DNA of 64,000 nt from Alicyclobacillus suci (GCF_017329615.1 NZ_JAFMTW010000001.1:124001-188000); one strand, 5' to 3'. Shown: positions 43,744 through 54,233, counted from the stretch's first letter. Program-made: numbers and translations. Notes: generated by a model from the letters alone, not told the origin.

Positions 43744-44076
43744 ATGCTGTTTTCCGGCGTCATCGGCAACTGTATTCTCGATTTCTTTGTATCAATGGGC
43801 ATGGTCATCGGGGGCTCACTACTCGGTGGCCTATCTGCAGTTATCACACATCACAATCCGTTCCAAACCATGAATACTCTGTCCGACGACTTGAAAATCT
43901 GGGCACTGGCAGCCGCCCTAGGTGGAACCATGGACACGTTGCGCGTCATTCACCGAGGCGTGTTTGACTTTTCCTTTATGCCTATCGCCAGGACATTTCT
44001 CTACTTAGTAGCCGCATTTATCGGCTGTCAGGTGGGCTACGTGATTATTCAATGGGTCATCGGAGGGGAAAAATGA
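43744..44076 (+). CDS. ytrH: YtrH-like sporulation membrane protein
   Basis: 110 aa with three membrane segments: VSMGMVIGGSLLGGLSAV, LKIWALAAALGGTMDTL and a C-terminal GYVIIQWVIGG. The GGSLLGG and KIWALxAALGGTxD marks and length match Bacillus YtrH, a SigE-dependent mother-cell protein. The downstream gene, coupled by an ATGA overlap, is YtrI-like as in Bacillus. ATG follows GGAGGGG. Confidence 0.83.
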   Translation: MLFSGVIGNCILDFFVSMGMVIGGSLLGGLSAVITHHNPFQTMNTLSDDLKIWALAAALGGTMDTLRVIHRGVFDFSFMPIARTFLYLVAAFIGCQVGYVIIQWVIGGEK

Positions 44077-44543
44077 TGATACGGTCATCCGGCGTCAAAC
44101 AAACCCTTGGTGCGCTCATCATCGGAATGATCTTCGGAGCCACAGGTGTGACACTTTACGCTGGACACGATTTAAAGACGATGCACGAACAGCTATTGGA
44201 ACAGCAACAGGAAAATGAAGCGCTCGAAACAGAAAACACGCTGCTCTCGGAACAAGTGCAAAACCCCAATGCCGAAGCCATACTCAGCAGTATTCGCGTC
44301 GACTGCGACACCCCTGACGACGTCCCCGTGCAAACGGCAATTAAATCGCGCGTGCAGAAAAATCTCGCATTTCTTCAAGGCAGATCCCTACAAATCCTAT
44401 TAGATCACCCGGACCTCCCCAACCGCATCATCGACCCACAATCAATCACAGTCGAGAACCGGAAGTTTCGGCTCCACGTCACACTTGTTATAATTACAAA
44501 CGATGAGTTATACGTACGCGTCAATGGGCAGTTACAAGAATGA
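44073..44543 (+). CDS. ytrI: YtrI-like sporulation membrane protein
   Basis: 156 aa. An N-terminal membrane helix (LGALIIGMIFGATGVTLY), a coiled coil (LLEQQQENEALETENTLL), then a soluble C-terminal domain ending VTLVIITNDELYVRV. This layout matches YtrI of Bacillus, the partner of YtrH in the sporulating cell. The start overlaps the ytrH stop (ATGA) behind GGAGGGG. Confidence 0.8.
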   Translation: MMIRSSGVKQTLGALIIGMIFGATGVTLYAGHDLKTMHEQLLEQQQENEALETENTLLSEQVQNPNAEAILSSIRVDCDTPDDVPVQTAIKSRVQKNLAFLQGRSLQILLDHPDLPNRIIDPQSITVENRKFRLHVTLVIITNDELYVRVNGQLQE

Positions 44544-44568
44544 CTGCCTGCGCGAGGAGGGTTCCAAT

Positions 44569-44889
44569 GTGTTATACAGCGACATGACCAAAGAACAATT
44601 GCAGGCCGAGATGAAGGAACTTCAACGCAAAGGGCAACGCGCGTTTGACGAGGAAAACTGGACAGAGTACGAGATTCACATGACAAAGTGGTACTTGGCT
44701 AAAAGCTACGAAATTCTCCCTACCGCCCATATCGAAATCGGCCGCACCTACCGCATCGCGGAAGAGTACGACCGATTGACCGTCACAGGGCTCGAAGGCG
44801 TAATGGCGTGGGGCATTCGTCAGTCCACCGGGGAAACCACCGCTATCCCCATCGCTCGCCTCGACGAATACGATGACGACTTCTCGTAA
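44569..44889 (+). CDS. DUF1811 (YfhH-like) protein
   Basis: 106 aa. MTKEQLQAEMKELQRKGQRA, MTKWYLAKSYEILP, IGRTYRIAEEYDRLTV and GVMAWGIRQS match the YfhH/DUF1811 layout (helical hairpin, then an SH3-like part). Function is unknown. GTG at 44569 behind GAGGAGGG is preferred over the ATG at 44503, which overlaps ytrI. Confidence 0.8.
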   Translation: MLYSDMTKEQLQAEMKELQRKGQRAFDEENWTEYEIHMTKWYLAKSYEILPTAHIEIGRTYRIAEEYDRLTVTGLEGVMAWGIRQSTGETTAIPIARLDEYDDDFS

Positions 44890-44901
44890 ACCGATAACAA
44901 A

Positions 44902-46014
44902 TTATATGCGCACCGTGACGGCATCCAGCGTTTTTGGGGCATGATTCAACGGCTTAGCGCCATCCTCCGTAATGACAATCAAATCCTCAATGCGCACCCC
45001 AAACTTTCCGGGCAAGTAAATCCCAGGTTCAATACTCATCACCATGCCTGGTTCAAGAACCTGTTCATTACCTGATATCACATACGGGGCTTCGTGAATA
45101 TCCAGTCCGACCCCGTGCCCCGTCCGGTGCGTAAAATACTGACCATATCCGCCCCTCACAATCACAGCGCGAACGATATCATCCACCTCGCCAAGTGTGA
45201 CACCTGGCTTCGCCGCCGCAATCCCCGCGAGATTCGCTTCGAGTACAAGGTTATACACGGTGACAATCTCTTCACTCGGTTCGCCGAGAATATAGGTACG
45301 CGTGATATCACTGCAGTAATGTTGATAGATACCGCCTGTGTCGACAATCAGGGTCGTCCCACCAAAGAGAACGGAGTCATCTGGCTCGTGATGCGGCTCC
45401 GCACCGTTTTTCCCGATCCCGATAATAGATGGAAACGACTCACCCTCGGCGCCAACCGCTTGCCACAATTCGCTGACTTTTCGCGACACCGCCCGCTCTG
45501 TGAGCCCAGGTTTGAGATGTTCACGCAACTGCTGAACCACCTCGTCAGCCTGCCACGATGCGTGCGCAAGTGCCTTCAACTCATCCTCGTCCTTGCGCAC
45601 ACGCGCACGCTCGATAAATGCATCACCATTGACCGTGCGAACGTCCTTCGGCAGTGCTGCCTGCAAGCCAATCACATGACGCGCCTGCCACGTGCCGTCG
45701 ATGGCCACCGTACCCTTGTCCAAGCGAAGGTACTGGGCAAACAGCGGATAAGCAGACTCGCCGTCCTTCCAAAAAGAAATCGGCACACCAGCCGTCTCAA
45801 ATGGCATTTGAAACATCTCATGCGCGATGAGTCTCGCCAATCCGTCCTGCGACACAATCAACCCTGCCGCGCGCTCGCCAGTCTCCACAAAACTGCCGAT
45901 GAAATAGTAGAAACATGCAGGGTGTGTGAGCACCACAGCATCCACCGCGCGCTCACGCAAATCCGCCGCAAGCCTCGCCCGGCGTCCTTCATACAAACTC
46001 TCCGTCGCCATCAC
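44902..46014 (-). CDS. Xaa-Pro peptidase, M24 family
   Basis: 370 aa. Creatinase-like N-terminal domain and an M24 pita-bread domain with the five metal ligands: [18 protein letters not shown] (two Asp), [14 protein letters not shown] (His), [10 protein letters not shown] (Glu), VRIEDLIV (Glu). It removes N-terminal residues next to proline. A GTG and an ATG adjoin at the start behind AAAGGAGG; the ATG at 46011 is equally likely. Convergent with the DUF1811 gene. Confidence 0.9.
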   Translation of the reverse strand: MMATESLYEGRRARLAADLRERAVDAVVLTHPACFYYFIGSFVETGERAAGLIVSQDGLARLIAHEMFQMPFETAGVPISFWKDGESAYPLFAQYLRLDKGTVAIDGTWQARHVIGLQAALPKDVRTVNGDAFIERARVRKDEDELKALAHASWQADEVVQQLREHLKPGLTERAVSRKVSELWQAVGAEGESFPSIIGIGKNGAEPHHEPDDSVLFGGTTLIVDTGGIYQHYCSDITRTYILGEPSEEIVTVYNLVLEANLAGIAAAKPGVTLGEVDDIVRAVIVRGGYGQYFTHRTGHGVGLDIHEAPYVISGNEQVLEPGMVMSIEPGIYLPGKFGVRIEDLIVITEDGAKPLNHAPKTLDAVTVRI

Positions 46015-46068
46015 AGAGCCTCCTTTGCGGCATCGCCGCTATTCACACATTCATTATACAGGAAAGCT

Positions 46069-47202
46069 CTATACCCGCTTGCCCTGGCTCTGTAAAAATT
46101 GAGCGAAATGCGCGATTTGTCGCATCGTCCTCGCAATTTCAGCATCCGTTAAAATGTCGCGCCCTGGGCGACTATTGCAATCATACACGTACATCGCCTT
46201 ATCCTGCCGCCGCACCCCCACATCAATCCCCAAGACGCCAACCAAAGGGTATGCCGCGGAAATACGCTCTGCGGCCTCTTTCGCACAATTCGCGATTTGC
46301 GTCAGTTCCTGCCGAGTGCACCCCAACTCCCGAAGCGCTTGTGCCGTCCCCTCGTTCTCCTCGGTCAACGACTGAATCGAGCCGCCTGCGTGAAAGTTTG
46401 TGAGTGCACCTCCGGCACGAGCATAACGCGCCGTGATGGCAGTAATTTCCCATTCACCCGTGCCTCCACGCGCCAGCGTGACGCGAAAGTCAACTCGCCG
46501 TCCATCGGGCGTCTGAAGCAAATCAATATCTTCTTGTAGAAGGTAATCCCGCCGTCGCAACGCTTGCTGTACGTGGCGCACCAATTCCGACTCCCGCCAC
46601 TGGGTCGACACATGTCGATCAAAAAATCGGTCTCCTCGCACGTGATATCGCCCATCACAAAGCGGCTGAATCAATAACATGTTCCGTCCACCGGACCCAT
46701 GTATTGGCTTCAACCACATCGACTGTTCTGTCTTTCTCAGCAAATGCTTAATTTGTCGGATATCCACGTGCAAGTACGATGCAGGAACAAGCCCGCGCGA
46801 CAAGCGCCCTTCCGAAACGTTATCGACCGCTGTGAGCAATTGGAGCAATTCATCTTTCGCAGGAAGCTTGGGATTAAAGACTACGCAGCCTTGTTTTTGC
46901 GCACTCGCAAGGACTTTTTTGTATGCCTTGCGGTGTACTTTCAAGTCGCGTAGATACATCGCGTCATACAGCACGTTGCCTGACATTGGCGCGATTTTTG
47001 GCGTCCATGAAGTCGTCTGTGCGGACTCCCCCATCGTCCACCCATGACAAACACCACGCTTCCCATTCACGTTCGTCGGTGTCGTAATCATCATTTCAAT
47101 ACCCACGTCCCGACAAGCCTGTTGTAACAATTGGAACGTTAATCTTCGCCTAGGCAGATTTTTCAACGCAGTTGGACCCCGACCTGTGAGAACAAAGAGC
47201 AC
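46069..47202 (-). CDS. YheC/YheD-family ATP-grasp protein (spore-coat associated)
   Basis: About 377 aa. ATP-grasp-like C-terminal domain: MWLKPIHGSGGRNMLLI, DYLLQEDIDLL, RRVDFRVTLARGG and VLGIDVGVRRQDKAMYVYDCNSRPG-type metal site. These are the YheC/D endospore coat-associated proteins of Bacillus. The ligase substrate is unknown. GTG at 47202 is chosen because GGAGG lies 7 bases upstream; the frame extends to 47280. Divergent from the glycosyltransferase gene. Confidence 0.78.
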   Translation of the reverse strand: MLFVLTGRGPTALKNLPRRRLTFQLLQQACRDVGIEMMITTPTNVNGKRGVCHGWTMGESAQTTSWTPKIAPMSGNVLYDAMYLRDLKVHRKAYKKVLASAQKQGCVVFNPKLPAKDELLQLLTAVDNVSEGRLSRGLVPASYLHVDIRQIKHLLRKTEQSMWLKPIHGSGGRNMLLIQPLCDGRYHVRGDRFFDRHVSTQWRESELVRHVQQALRRRDYLLQEDIDLLQTPDGRRVDFRVTLARGGTGEWEITAITARYARAGGALTNFHAGGSIQSLTEENEGTAQALRELGCTRQELTQIANCAKEAAERISAAYPLVGVLGIDVGVRRQDKAMYVYDCNSRPGRDILTDAEIARTMRQIAHFAQFLQSQGKRV

Positions 47203-47365
47203 CACGATTCCTCCAATGATCCTCACAGGCCACGCACACACCATGTTCACAGATTTGCGGTCTGTAGGATTCACAAGCATTTGTCAGGCCTAGTGTATGC
47301 TCATGGGTGTCCCTTTGATTGTAGTCTCATATACTGTAGAGCGAGTCTCCGAGGAGAGGAGGCGC

Positions 47366-48478
47366 ATGGTTGTGCATGTGATGATCATCGCCCCAGAGGA
47401 CTTGCCAATCCCCCCCATCAGGGGTGGCAGTGTACAAATTTACGTCAACCATTTGTATGAGGCATTATCACAGCGTGATAATTTTCGTGTGACCCTGGTC
47501 AGTCCTGGGTCAACAGCAAACCGCATTCGTCATCCGCAGGGTCGCCATATTCACATCATCGTCCAGCGCTCCACACCCACGGAATACTGGCGGCGTGTGA
47601 GACACATGATTCGCAAACGACATCCAGATATTGTACAAATTGAGAACCGGCCGAGTCGCGCGTTAGAGGTCATCAGAAGATTCCCAGAACAGCGGGTCAT
47701 CCTAAACCTTCACTCCACGACATTCCTTGGCGCAAGACACATCACCCGGCAACGCGCGCGAAACGTACTCACACATGCGCATGGAATTGTCTGTAACAGC
47801 CGCGATTTATCTGAGACTATCCGAGAACAAATGGGGCTCTCAGAACATTGGCATCCGTCCGTGATTTATCCCGGACTCACACTTCCGCCGACAATACGTG
47901 CGGCTCACACCGACAAACGCCCACACCATCCGCTGCGTGTGCTGTATGTCGGGCGCGTCATCGCACAAAAAGGCGTTCACGTTGCCGTGGACGCTGTCAA
48001 ATTGCTGGCAAGTGACATGGCTGTGTCTTTCACCATTGTCGGGCGAACACCACCATGGGAAAAAGCATATCGGAAAGCGTTGCTGAAAGCGTCCGCTGAC
48101 GCGGACATTCGATTTTTAGGTTTTGTTCCACCCACAGAGCTCAATGACGTCTATGCCGAACACGATATTCTCATCTGCCCCTCACAAAAACATGAGGCAT
48201 TCGGACTCGTCAATATCGAAGCGATGAGTCACGGACTCCCGGTGGTGGCCAGCCAACTCGGGGGAATCCCAGAGGCGATTGGAGACGAAGCAGGTATCTT
48301 GGTTCGCCAATTTCATCGTTCATCAGCATTTGCGCAGGCCATTCGCAAGATTGTCGTAGATGGAGACACATACCGCCAATATAGTCAAGCAGCATCTGCA
48401 CGTGCGTCTCAGTTCACTTGGGCGGCGTCTGCAAAACATTTCGCAGCAGTCTATGAGCAAATAGCAAAACGGTCGTAA
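47366..48478 (+). CDS. GT4-family glycosyltransferase (CotSA-like)
   Basis: About 370 aa, GT-B fold. N-terminal MIIAPEDLPIPPIRGGSVQ, then VLYVGRVIAQKGVHVAVDAV (start of the second domain) and the GT4 donor motif HEAFGLVNIEAMSHGLPVVA. Its place next to a YheC/D gene and its Bacillus relatives (CotSA) suggest spore-coat glycosylation; this is inference. ATG at 47366 lies close behind GAGGAGGCGC; GTG at 47372 is better spaced and also possible. Confidence 0.82.
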   Translation: MVVHVMIIAPEDLPIPPIRGGSVQIYVNHLYEALSQRDNFRVTLVSPGSTANRIRHPQGRHIHIIVQRSTPTEYWRRVRHMIRKRHPDIVQIENRPSRALEVIRRFPEQRVILNLHSTTFLGARHITRQRARNVLTHAHGIVCNSRDLSETIREQMGLSEHWHPSVIYPGLTLPPTIRAAHTDKRPHHPLRVLYVGRVIAQKGVHVAVDAVKLLASDMAVSFTIVGRTPPWEKAYRKALLKASADADIRFLGFVPPTELNDVYAEHDILICPSQKHEAFGLVNIEAMSHGLPVVASQLGGIPEAIGDEAGILVRQFHRSSAFAQAIRKIVVDGDTYRQYSQAASARASQFTWAASAKHFAAVYEQIAKRS

Positions 48479-48497
48479 ACACATTGCACCAAACAAA

Positions 48498-48520
48498 GCG
48501 CACACGGTAGCCGTGTGCGC
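48498..48520. terminator. hairpin terminator between convergent genes
   Basis: GCGCACACGG-TAG-CCGTGTGCGC, a perfect 10-bp stem. A T-rich stretch follows on the minus strand side. Confidence 0.72.
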
Positions 48521-48541
48521 TCGAAGGTGACGAATTTCTGT

Positions 48542-50176
48542 TTACGCCTGAACAGAGCTGTCTGTGGCACCAGCATAACTGGCGTCCTTAATTTCCTCTG
48601 CCTCAGATTCATCCGCAATACGCGGTACGCGAAGCGCACTCGCCACACCCCAATAATAAAACACGAGTCCGCCAACGCCGACGATAATCGTATCCCATGG
48701 ATTAGGGATGACGATGTGATACACTTTCGTATTTGTGAAACTGCCGAGTACTGACATTACGGCGATGAACAGGTAGTACACAATCAACCAAATACCGGAC
48801 TTCCACTCATTTTTCAGCCGCTGACGAGATTCAACATCCTTATCCATGAACGCAAAGTACAGAATCAAGGAAGCAAGCGTAAACCCAATAAGCAACGAGT
48901 CAGTCTGCCAACCGGCCCAATAGATAATCCATGTGGCGCAGATAAACGCTGCAGGCGCGATAATGTGGAGCCCTTTCAGCCGATATGGACGCTTCAGATC
49001 TGGCGCAGTTCGGCGAAGTGCAGCGACGCCAACAGGTCCAATCATGTAGGTCATGACGGTAGCCGACGTAACCGCGTCTACCAATCCGCTCCACATGCTG
49101 AAACGGAATGGCAAGGTCCAAACAATCGACAATATGAGCGTGAGCCAGAGTGCGCCGCGCGGCAAGCCCGTACGTGCATCAATCTTGCCGATAACCGAAT
49201 AAAAATACCCGTTTTTCGCCCAGGCAAACAGTGTGCGCGCCGTACCAGCCAAGTAGATATTACCGGTGCCAGACGGCGACAAAATCGCATCCGCGAAGAT
49301 AATAACCGCCATCCAACCCATTCCAAGTGTCTCCATCAAGTTCGCGAACGGTGATTTAAACGACACAGCCTGCCAACCATTCGCAATCATATCATGTGGC
49401 ACAGCGCCGAGAAACACAATTTGCAATAGAACGTAGATAGCCGCAGACACTAAGACGGCAAACACAATGGCGCGCGGAATATCGCGCTGTGGATTCCTCG
49501 CTTCAGAACCGAAGTCAACCGCCTGCCGAAATCCTAAGAAGGAAAAGACGAGGCCACCTGCCGTCAAAGCCTGCATTGCACCGTGAATACCACCTGGCGC
49601 CGCCTTGTTGACGGAAAAGTTGCTCGGATGAAACGAGAAGAGCAAAATAATGATGGTTAACAACGGTACGACAAATTTAAGTATAGTGACAATTGTATTA
49701 ATTTTGCCAAATACTTGAACGCTCCAATAATTAATCAGGAAGAACAAAACTAAAAGTGCGATTTGAAATAAATCTCCCACTAGCGTGACGTTGGTCGCCG
49801 ACCCCTGCGTAATCTCTAAACCAGGGATGTAACTGGAAGCATAACTGCGAACGGCTTCCGCCTCAACACCAGCAACACTGGAATATGCCATCATAGATGC
49901 AAATCCAATCATATACCCGACAAGTGAGCCATGCGTGTAATCTGGATAACGAACAAACCCACCTGCTCGTGGAATTGCCGCAGCCATCTCGCCGTAAACC
50001 AGTCCAATCAGCATGACCGCAAGTGCGCCGAACAACCATGGAATCCACGCAATCGCGCCAGCCATTGTAGCCGCTGTCTGCGAGGCAAACAACCACCCAG
50101 ACCCGACCATGGACCCAACGCCCAATAACGTAAGATCCAGTAAACTTAATTTTCTGCGAAATTTGCCCTGCTCCAT
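48542..50176 (-). CDS. APC-superfamily amino-acid permease
   Basis: 544 aa, 12-14 membrane segments. The start LLGVGSMVGSGWLFAS is the APC signature (helix 1), followed by YGEMAAAIPRAGGFVRYP and GFRQAVDFGSEARNP. It imports amino acids with protons. The specificity is not determinable; closest-looking relatives are large APC permeases of acidophilic and Bacillus species. ATG follows AAAGGGGAG. It is 193 bp after the proline dehydrogenase gene but on its own transcript, because a terminator lies between. Confidence 0.85.
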   Translation of the reverse strand: MEQGKFRRKLSLLDLTLLGVGSMVGSGWLFASQTAATMAGAIAWIPWLFGALAVMLIGLVYGEMAAAIPRAGGFVRYPDYTHGSLVGYMIGFASMMAYSSVAGVEAEAVRSYASSYIPGLEITQGSATNVTLVGDLFQIALLVLFFLINYWSVQVFGKINTIVTILKFVVPLLTIIILLFSFHPSNFSVNKAAPGGIHGAMQALTAGGLVFSFLGFRQAVDFGSEARNPQRDIPRAIVFAVLVSAAIYVLLQIVFLGAVPHDMIANGWQAVSFKSPFANLMETLGMGWMAVIIFADAILSPSGTGNIYLAGTARTLFAWAKNGYFYSVIGKIDARTGLPRGALWLTLILSIVWTLPFRFSMWSGLVDAVTSATVMTYMIGPVGVAALRRTAPDLKRPYRLKGLHIIAPAAFICATWIIYWAGWQTDSLLIGFTLASLILYFAFMDKDVESRQRLKNEWKSGIWLIVYYLFIAVMSVLGSFTNTKVYHIVIPNPWDTIIVGVGGLVFYYWGVASALRVPRIADESEAEEIKDASYAGATDSSVQA

Positions 50177-50296
50177 ACGGTCTCCCCTTTCTTACCCCCA
50201 AAATCAATCATGCAAATCATGTGACTATTACAGTCGAATTATAGCATCTAATACTAAATAGTCAATTATTATGATAAATTCTGTAAAGATAGTTAA

Positions 50297-50330
50297 CAAA
50301 AGAGCACCCGCTTTCATCGCGGATGCCCAT
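50297..50330 (-). terminator. possible terminator of the proline dehydrogenase gene
   Basis: On the minus strand GCATCCGC and GCGGGTGC pair around a 7-base loop, followed by TCTTTTGTT. Confidence 0.7.
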
Positions 50331-50369
50331 CCCATCTATCATGATACATAAACGATTGTGCCACCAAGT

Positions 50370-51287
50370 TTATGAGTGAATGACGCCTTTCAAGACGAAT
50401 TCCACATTTGCAGGCCGTTCTGCCAAGCGGCGCATGAAATAACCATACCAGTCGTCCCCATAAGGCACATACACCCGAACCGGGTGCCCTTCTTTTGCGA
50501 GCGCTTGCTGCAAGTCCGTGCGGATACCATATAGCATTTGGAATTCGTACTTGTCTTTTGCAATCCCTTGCTCTGCAATGGTGCGCTTCGCGTAATCGAT
50601 AATCTGCTCGTCGTGGGTGGCAATCGACGTCAAGCCAGGGCTTGGCAAGTGGACATCCAGCATCCGAATATAATTGGCGTCGACATCCGCCTTGTCAGGA
50701 TACGCAACCGTTTCCGGTTCCTTGTACGCGCCTTTGACAAGCCGAATACTCGCGCCCATCTCCGCCAAATCCCTGACGTCATCCAAACTTCTGTACAAGT
50801 ACGCTTGAATGACCGTCTGTACATTGTCATACGATGCGGCAAGCTCTCGGAAAATATCAAGCGTCGCCTGACACCGCGAAAAGTCCTCCATATCGATGTT
50901 GACCCACAGCTTGTACGCCGATGCCGCGTCAAGAATCATCCGGATATTTTCGAGGCACAGTTCCCGGCGGATATCCAGCCCAAGTTGTGTGAGCTTGAGG
51001 CTCAACGACGAGTCAACTGAAGCCGTGTGAATCGCTTCCAAGGTCTTCACGCAATACGCCGCTGCAGCTCGTGCTTCTGCCTCATCCGCGACGAACTCGC
51101 CCAAATGGTCAAGCGTCACAGCAATGCCTTGTCGATTGAGTTCGGCAACCGCCGCAATCGCAGACTCAATGGTCTCCCCCGCGACAAATCGATTCGCGCC
51201 AAAACGCAATCCATAACGTTTCGCCCAGCCAATCATCGCCTGATTTTGTGCCAACCGCAAAAAGAAAGAACGTAATGCTTCCTCCAT
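50370..51287 (-). CDS. proline dehydrogenase
   Basis: 305 aa, the monofunctional Bacillus type (PutB/FadM). The TIM barrel shows IAVTLDHLGEFVAD, LSLKLTQLGLDIRR, LWVNIDMEDFSR, IQAYLYRS, RLVKGAYKEP and the C-terminal FMRRLAERPAN with substrate-binding arginines. It oxidises proline to P5C with FAD at the membrane side. ATG at 51287 behind GGGAGGG; upstream ATGs at 51323 are weak. No P5C dehydrogenase is adjacent. Confidence 0.92.
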   Translation of the reverse strand: MEEALRSFFLRLAQNQAMIGWAKRYGLRFGANRFVAGETIESAIAAVAELNRQGIAVTLDHLGEFVADEAEARAAAAYCVKTLEAIHTASVDSSLSLKLTQLGLDIRRELCLENIRMILDAASAYKLWVNIDMEDFSRCQATLDIFRELAASYDNVQTVIQAYLYRSLDDVRDLAEMGASIRLVKGAYKEPETVAYPDKADVDANYIRMLDVHLPSPGLTSIATHDEQIIDYAKRTIAEQGIAKDKYEFQMLYGIRTDLQQALAKEGHPVRVYVPYGDDWYGYFMRRLAERPANVEFVLKGVIHS

Positions 51288-51393
51288 GCCCATCCCTCCC
51301 GAATTCGCTTCCATAACCATCATGATGACCCTGACCGTCGCTCAGGTGCGTCACCTAGACTTGCGGCGGTCAGCATTACGACCAATCAACCCA

Positions 51394-51654
51394 CTACGGA
51401 TTGTTTCGCGAGATGTGTAAAATCTTCAGCGCGCTCACGCCTTTATCGCCTGCCGTATACCCAATCTGATAACCGAGCAAGGCGAGAAAGGCAACCCAAA
51501 ACACTGCCGTAAAAAACGTCGCTGCAAAGCGGCCAAACGTCCGCTTCCGAACAAACCGGCGTAAAATCATAAAAGCAATTGAAATAAGACCTAGAATCAC
51601 AATCAGTAAATAGACCAGCGTGCACCGCTCCCCTACAGCAGTTCCACACAACAC
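51394..51654 (-). CDS. small two-span membrane protein
   Basis: Up to 86 aa. Two membrane segments (LLIVILGLISIAFMIL and FFTAVFWVAFLALLGYQIG) with a basic loop RRFVRKRTFGRF between. No family recognised. The start is uncertain: a CTG 9 bases after GGGGAG would give about 74 residues. It follows ispH by 34 bp. Confidence 0.48.
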   Translation of the reverse strand: MLCGTAVGERCTLVYLLIVILGLISIAFMILRRFVRKRTFGRFAATFFTAVFWVAFLALLGYQIGYTAGDKGVSALKILHISRNNP

Positions 51655-51688
51655 ACGCCATGAAGCGAATAGCCTGTGGTATCAACCG

Positions 51689-52636
51689 TCAGGCGGACGG
51701 ATGCTTGACAGTCGGTAGAATTCGTTCTGGATTAACCGTGCGCACAATTTTGTGCGTGCGCGGATCAGCCGGATCGAACTGCTCCAAGTAATCAATCACT
51801 TCTTTTGTGATAGCCGTCGGTGTGCTTGCACCTGACGTCACCGCTACGACATTCGCACGCATCAGCCACTCCGGATTGATCTCACTCACGTCACCCACCC
51901 GGTGCGCTGGCGTACCTGCGATTTCTTCAGCGACTTGCGCCAAACGATTCGAGTTGTTGCTGCGTGGATCCCCCACGACAATACACACATCCGCAGCCCC
52001 TACCTGCTCAGCCACCGCCTGCTGGCGAACTTGCGTCGCAAGACAAATCTCATTGTACACTTCCGCAGATGGATACTTATCCAGTACTCGCTGGGTCAAC
52101 TCCTGCGTATCCCACTGGCTCATCGTCGTCTGATTGGTGATGACGATTTTTGATGTCTTCAGCTGGAGGCTGTCCACATCTTCCGGAACCTGCACCAAAT
52201 GGACGCGCCCAGGCGCAACCCCCATTGCACCTTCCGGCTCGGGATGCCCTTTTTTCCCGATATACACAACTTCATACCCATCTCTCGTCTTCTCGATGAT
52301 GAGGTCGTGTGTCTTCGTCACATCGGGACAGGTGGCGTCAATGACGTGCAACCCCTTCTCGATGGCTCGCGCCCGCACCTGTGGCGCAATGCCGTGTGCG
52401 GTGAAAATCACTGTCCCGTGATCTATTTGTTCCAATAATGTCAGTCGATCCGCCCCATCGACGGTGATGACCCCTTCTTTGGCGAAAGCATCCACCACAT
52501 GCTGATTGTGTACAATCATCCCGAGAATATAAATTGGTCGCGGCAACGCCTTGTCCTCAGCTGCGCGTTTCGCGACGACCATCGCATCGACAACGCCGTA
52601 GCAATAGCCGCGAGGCGTAACTTTTAGCACCTTCAC
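51689..52636 (-). CDS. ispH: 4-hydroxy-3-methylbut-2-enyl diphosphate reductase
   Basis: 315 aa. The three cysteines of the 4Fe-4S cluster are in [22 protein letters not shown] and [18 protein letters not shown] and ASTPT are substrate-site segments. It is the last enzyme of the MEP isoprenoid pathway, making IPP and DMAPP (needed for undecaprenol, carotenoids and hopanoids). GTG at 52636 behind AAGGGGG is preferred over the start at 52663. Confidence 0.95.
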   Translation of the reverse strand: MKVLKVTPRGYCYGVVDAMVVAKRAAEDKALPRPIYILGMIVHNQHVVDAFAKEGVITVDGADRLTLLEQIDHGTVIFTAHGIAPQVRARAIEKGLHVIDATCPDVTKTHDLIIEKTRDGYEVVYIGKKGHPEPEGAMGVAPGRVHLVQVPEDVDSLQLKTSKIVITNQTTMSQWDTQELTQRVLDKYPSAEVYNEICLATQVRQQAVAEQVGAADVCIVVGDPRSNNSNRLAQVAEEIAGTPAHRVGDVSEINPEWLMRANVVAVTSGASTPTAITKEVIDYLEQFDPADPRTHKIVRTVNPERILPTVKHPSA

Positions 52637-52691
52637 CCGAGTCGCCCCCTTCTCCCTCATCATACAACATTACACGTGCGTATCACACGAC

Positions 52692-54233
52692 TTACCCTTT
52701 TTTCCCTTCAGGTTTGCGCCATTGATGGAGAAGCGACTGCTTTAAATCCCACAACTCCTGAGACAAGTCGACATGGTATTCGTGCGGTTTGAGCGGCCGG
52801 CGAATTTCTGCTGCGAATTGTTCGACCTGCAGGTCAACCCGCTCGCGGATGTCATGCGCCTGCGGCAACTCATACACCAACTGTCCGCGTTCAAAAATAG
52901 GCACGAGCAACTCCTCAATGCGATAATTCTCAATTACTTTTCGCTTGTACGTATGAATCGGATCAAAAATCTCAAGCGGCTCAGATGGGTCAAAACGCTC
53001 GTGGTCTAAAGCGATTAAATCCGCGACTGCCTGATTGTCGACAAACAGACGCAGTACCTTTTTACGTCCCGGATTCGTCACTTTGTTCGGGTTTTCCGAT
53101 ACCTTGATACGCGGTTCCCACACCCCGTCGACCTGCTGCGCGACCAGCTTGTAAACGCAGCCCAACGCCGGGCACTCCGAACTCGTAATGAGGTGAGTCC
53201 CCACACCCCAGGCATCAATTTCCGCCCCTTGTGTCACCAAATCGCGAATGGTGTACTCGTCAAGATCAGACGAAGCGATGATCTTGACGTCACGGAGACC
53301 TGCGGCATCGAGCATACGGCGCGCTCGTTTCGATAAGTAAGCCAAGTCACCACTGTCAATCCGAATCGCTTTTAAACTGCGTCCCGTATCCCGCATCCGG
53401 CGTCCCACTTCGATGGCGTTAGGCACGCCGGAGCGGAGGACGTCATAAGTGTCAACGAGCAATACCGTCTCCTCGGGAAACGCCTCTGCATATGCAAGAA
53501 AAGCGTCTAATTCCGACGGGAAACTCTGAATCCAACTGTGCCCCTGTGTACCGGATACCGGGATATTATAAGACTCCCCAGCCATCAGGTTACTGGTGCC
53601 GACACAGCCGCCAATGTAAGCCGCGCGCGCACCAAACACGGAGGCGTCGACATTCTGCGCCCGTCGTAACCCCATCTCAATGACAGGACTACCCGGATGA
53701 AGTGGGTTCGTCCTGGCCGCTTCGACAATTCTCCGGGCCTTGGTCGCAATCAAACTCTGATGGTTGATAAACGATAGAATGGCCGATTCAATCAACTGCA
53801 CTTCCACAATCGGGCCCTCGACGCGTAAAAGCGGTTCGTTCGGGAACACCAAGGTTCCCTCTGGAATGGCGTACACGTCCCCATGAAACGAAAAATTCCT
53901 CAGATATTCGAGAAACGCTTCCGAGAACATGTTTAAGGAGCGCAAATAAGCGATGTCGCCCTCGGTGAACTTGAGGTGATAGAGGTACCACGCGACCTGC
54001 TCCAAACCTGCGGCCACGACATAGCCATTGCCGCATGGGTTCGAACGGTAGAATACGTCGAAGACGACGCGAATTTCGTGGCGCCCTGCATTAAATTGAC
54101 CATACATCATGGTCAATTGATATAAATCGGTTAACAAGGTCAGGTGTCTGTCCCGGTAAACCGGCAATTGTGCAATTTCCATCATGCGTTGCTCTGCCAT
54201 GCGTTGCTCTTGGTTGCTCTGCAATCCCTTCAT
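52692..54233 (-). CDS. pncB: nicotinate phosphoribosyltransferase
   Basis: About 513 aa. LLTDLYQLTMMYGQF, FDVFYRSNPCGNGYVVAAG, FINHQSLIATKARRI, FGARAAYIGGCVGTSNL, RIDSGDLAYLSKRARR and IIASSDLDEYTI match the PncB family. It salvages nicotinate into NAD. The start is not secure: the open frame begins at 54278, overlapping the upstream phosphatase gene by 26 bp, and a tandem GAGCAACGCATG duplication at about 54200 gives further ATGs. The catalytic core is unaffected by the choice. Confidence 0.9.
   Translation of the reverse strand: MKGLQSNQEQRMAEQRMMEIAQLPVYRDRHLTLLTDLYQLTMMYGQFNAGRHEIRVVFDVFYRSNPCGNGYVVAAGLEQVAWYLYHLKFTEGDIAYLRSLNMFSEAFLEYLRNFSFHGDVYAIPEGTLVFPNEPLLRVEGPIVEVQLIESAILSFINHQSLIATKARRIVEAARTNPLHPGSPVIEMGLRRAQNVDASVFGARAAYIGGCVGTSNLMAGESYNIPVSGTQGHSWIQSFPSELDAFLAYAEAFPEETVLLVDTYDVLRSGVPNAIEVGRRMRDTGRSLKAIRIDSGDLAYLSKRARRMLDAAGLRDVKIIASSDLDEYTIRDLVTQGAEIDAWGVGTHLITSSECPALGCVYKLVAQQVDGVWEPRIKVSENPNKVTNPGRKKVLRLFVDNQAVADLIALDHERFDPSEPLEIFDPIHTYKRKVIENYRIEELLVPIFERGQLVYELPQAHDIRERVDLQVEQFAAEIRRPLKPHEYHVDLSQELWDLKQSLLHQWRKPEGKKG

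Noticed and set aside
45094..46095. 333-codon frame antisense to the M24 peptidase
   Set aside because: Mirror frame of a gene with all five metal ligands; no domain recognised.
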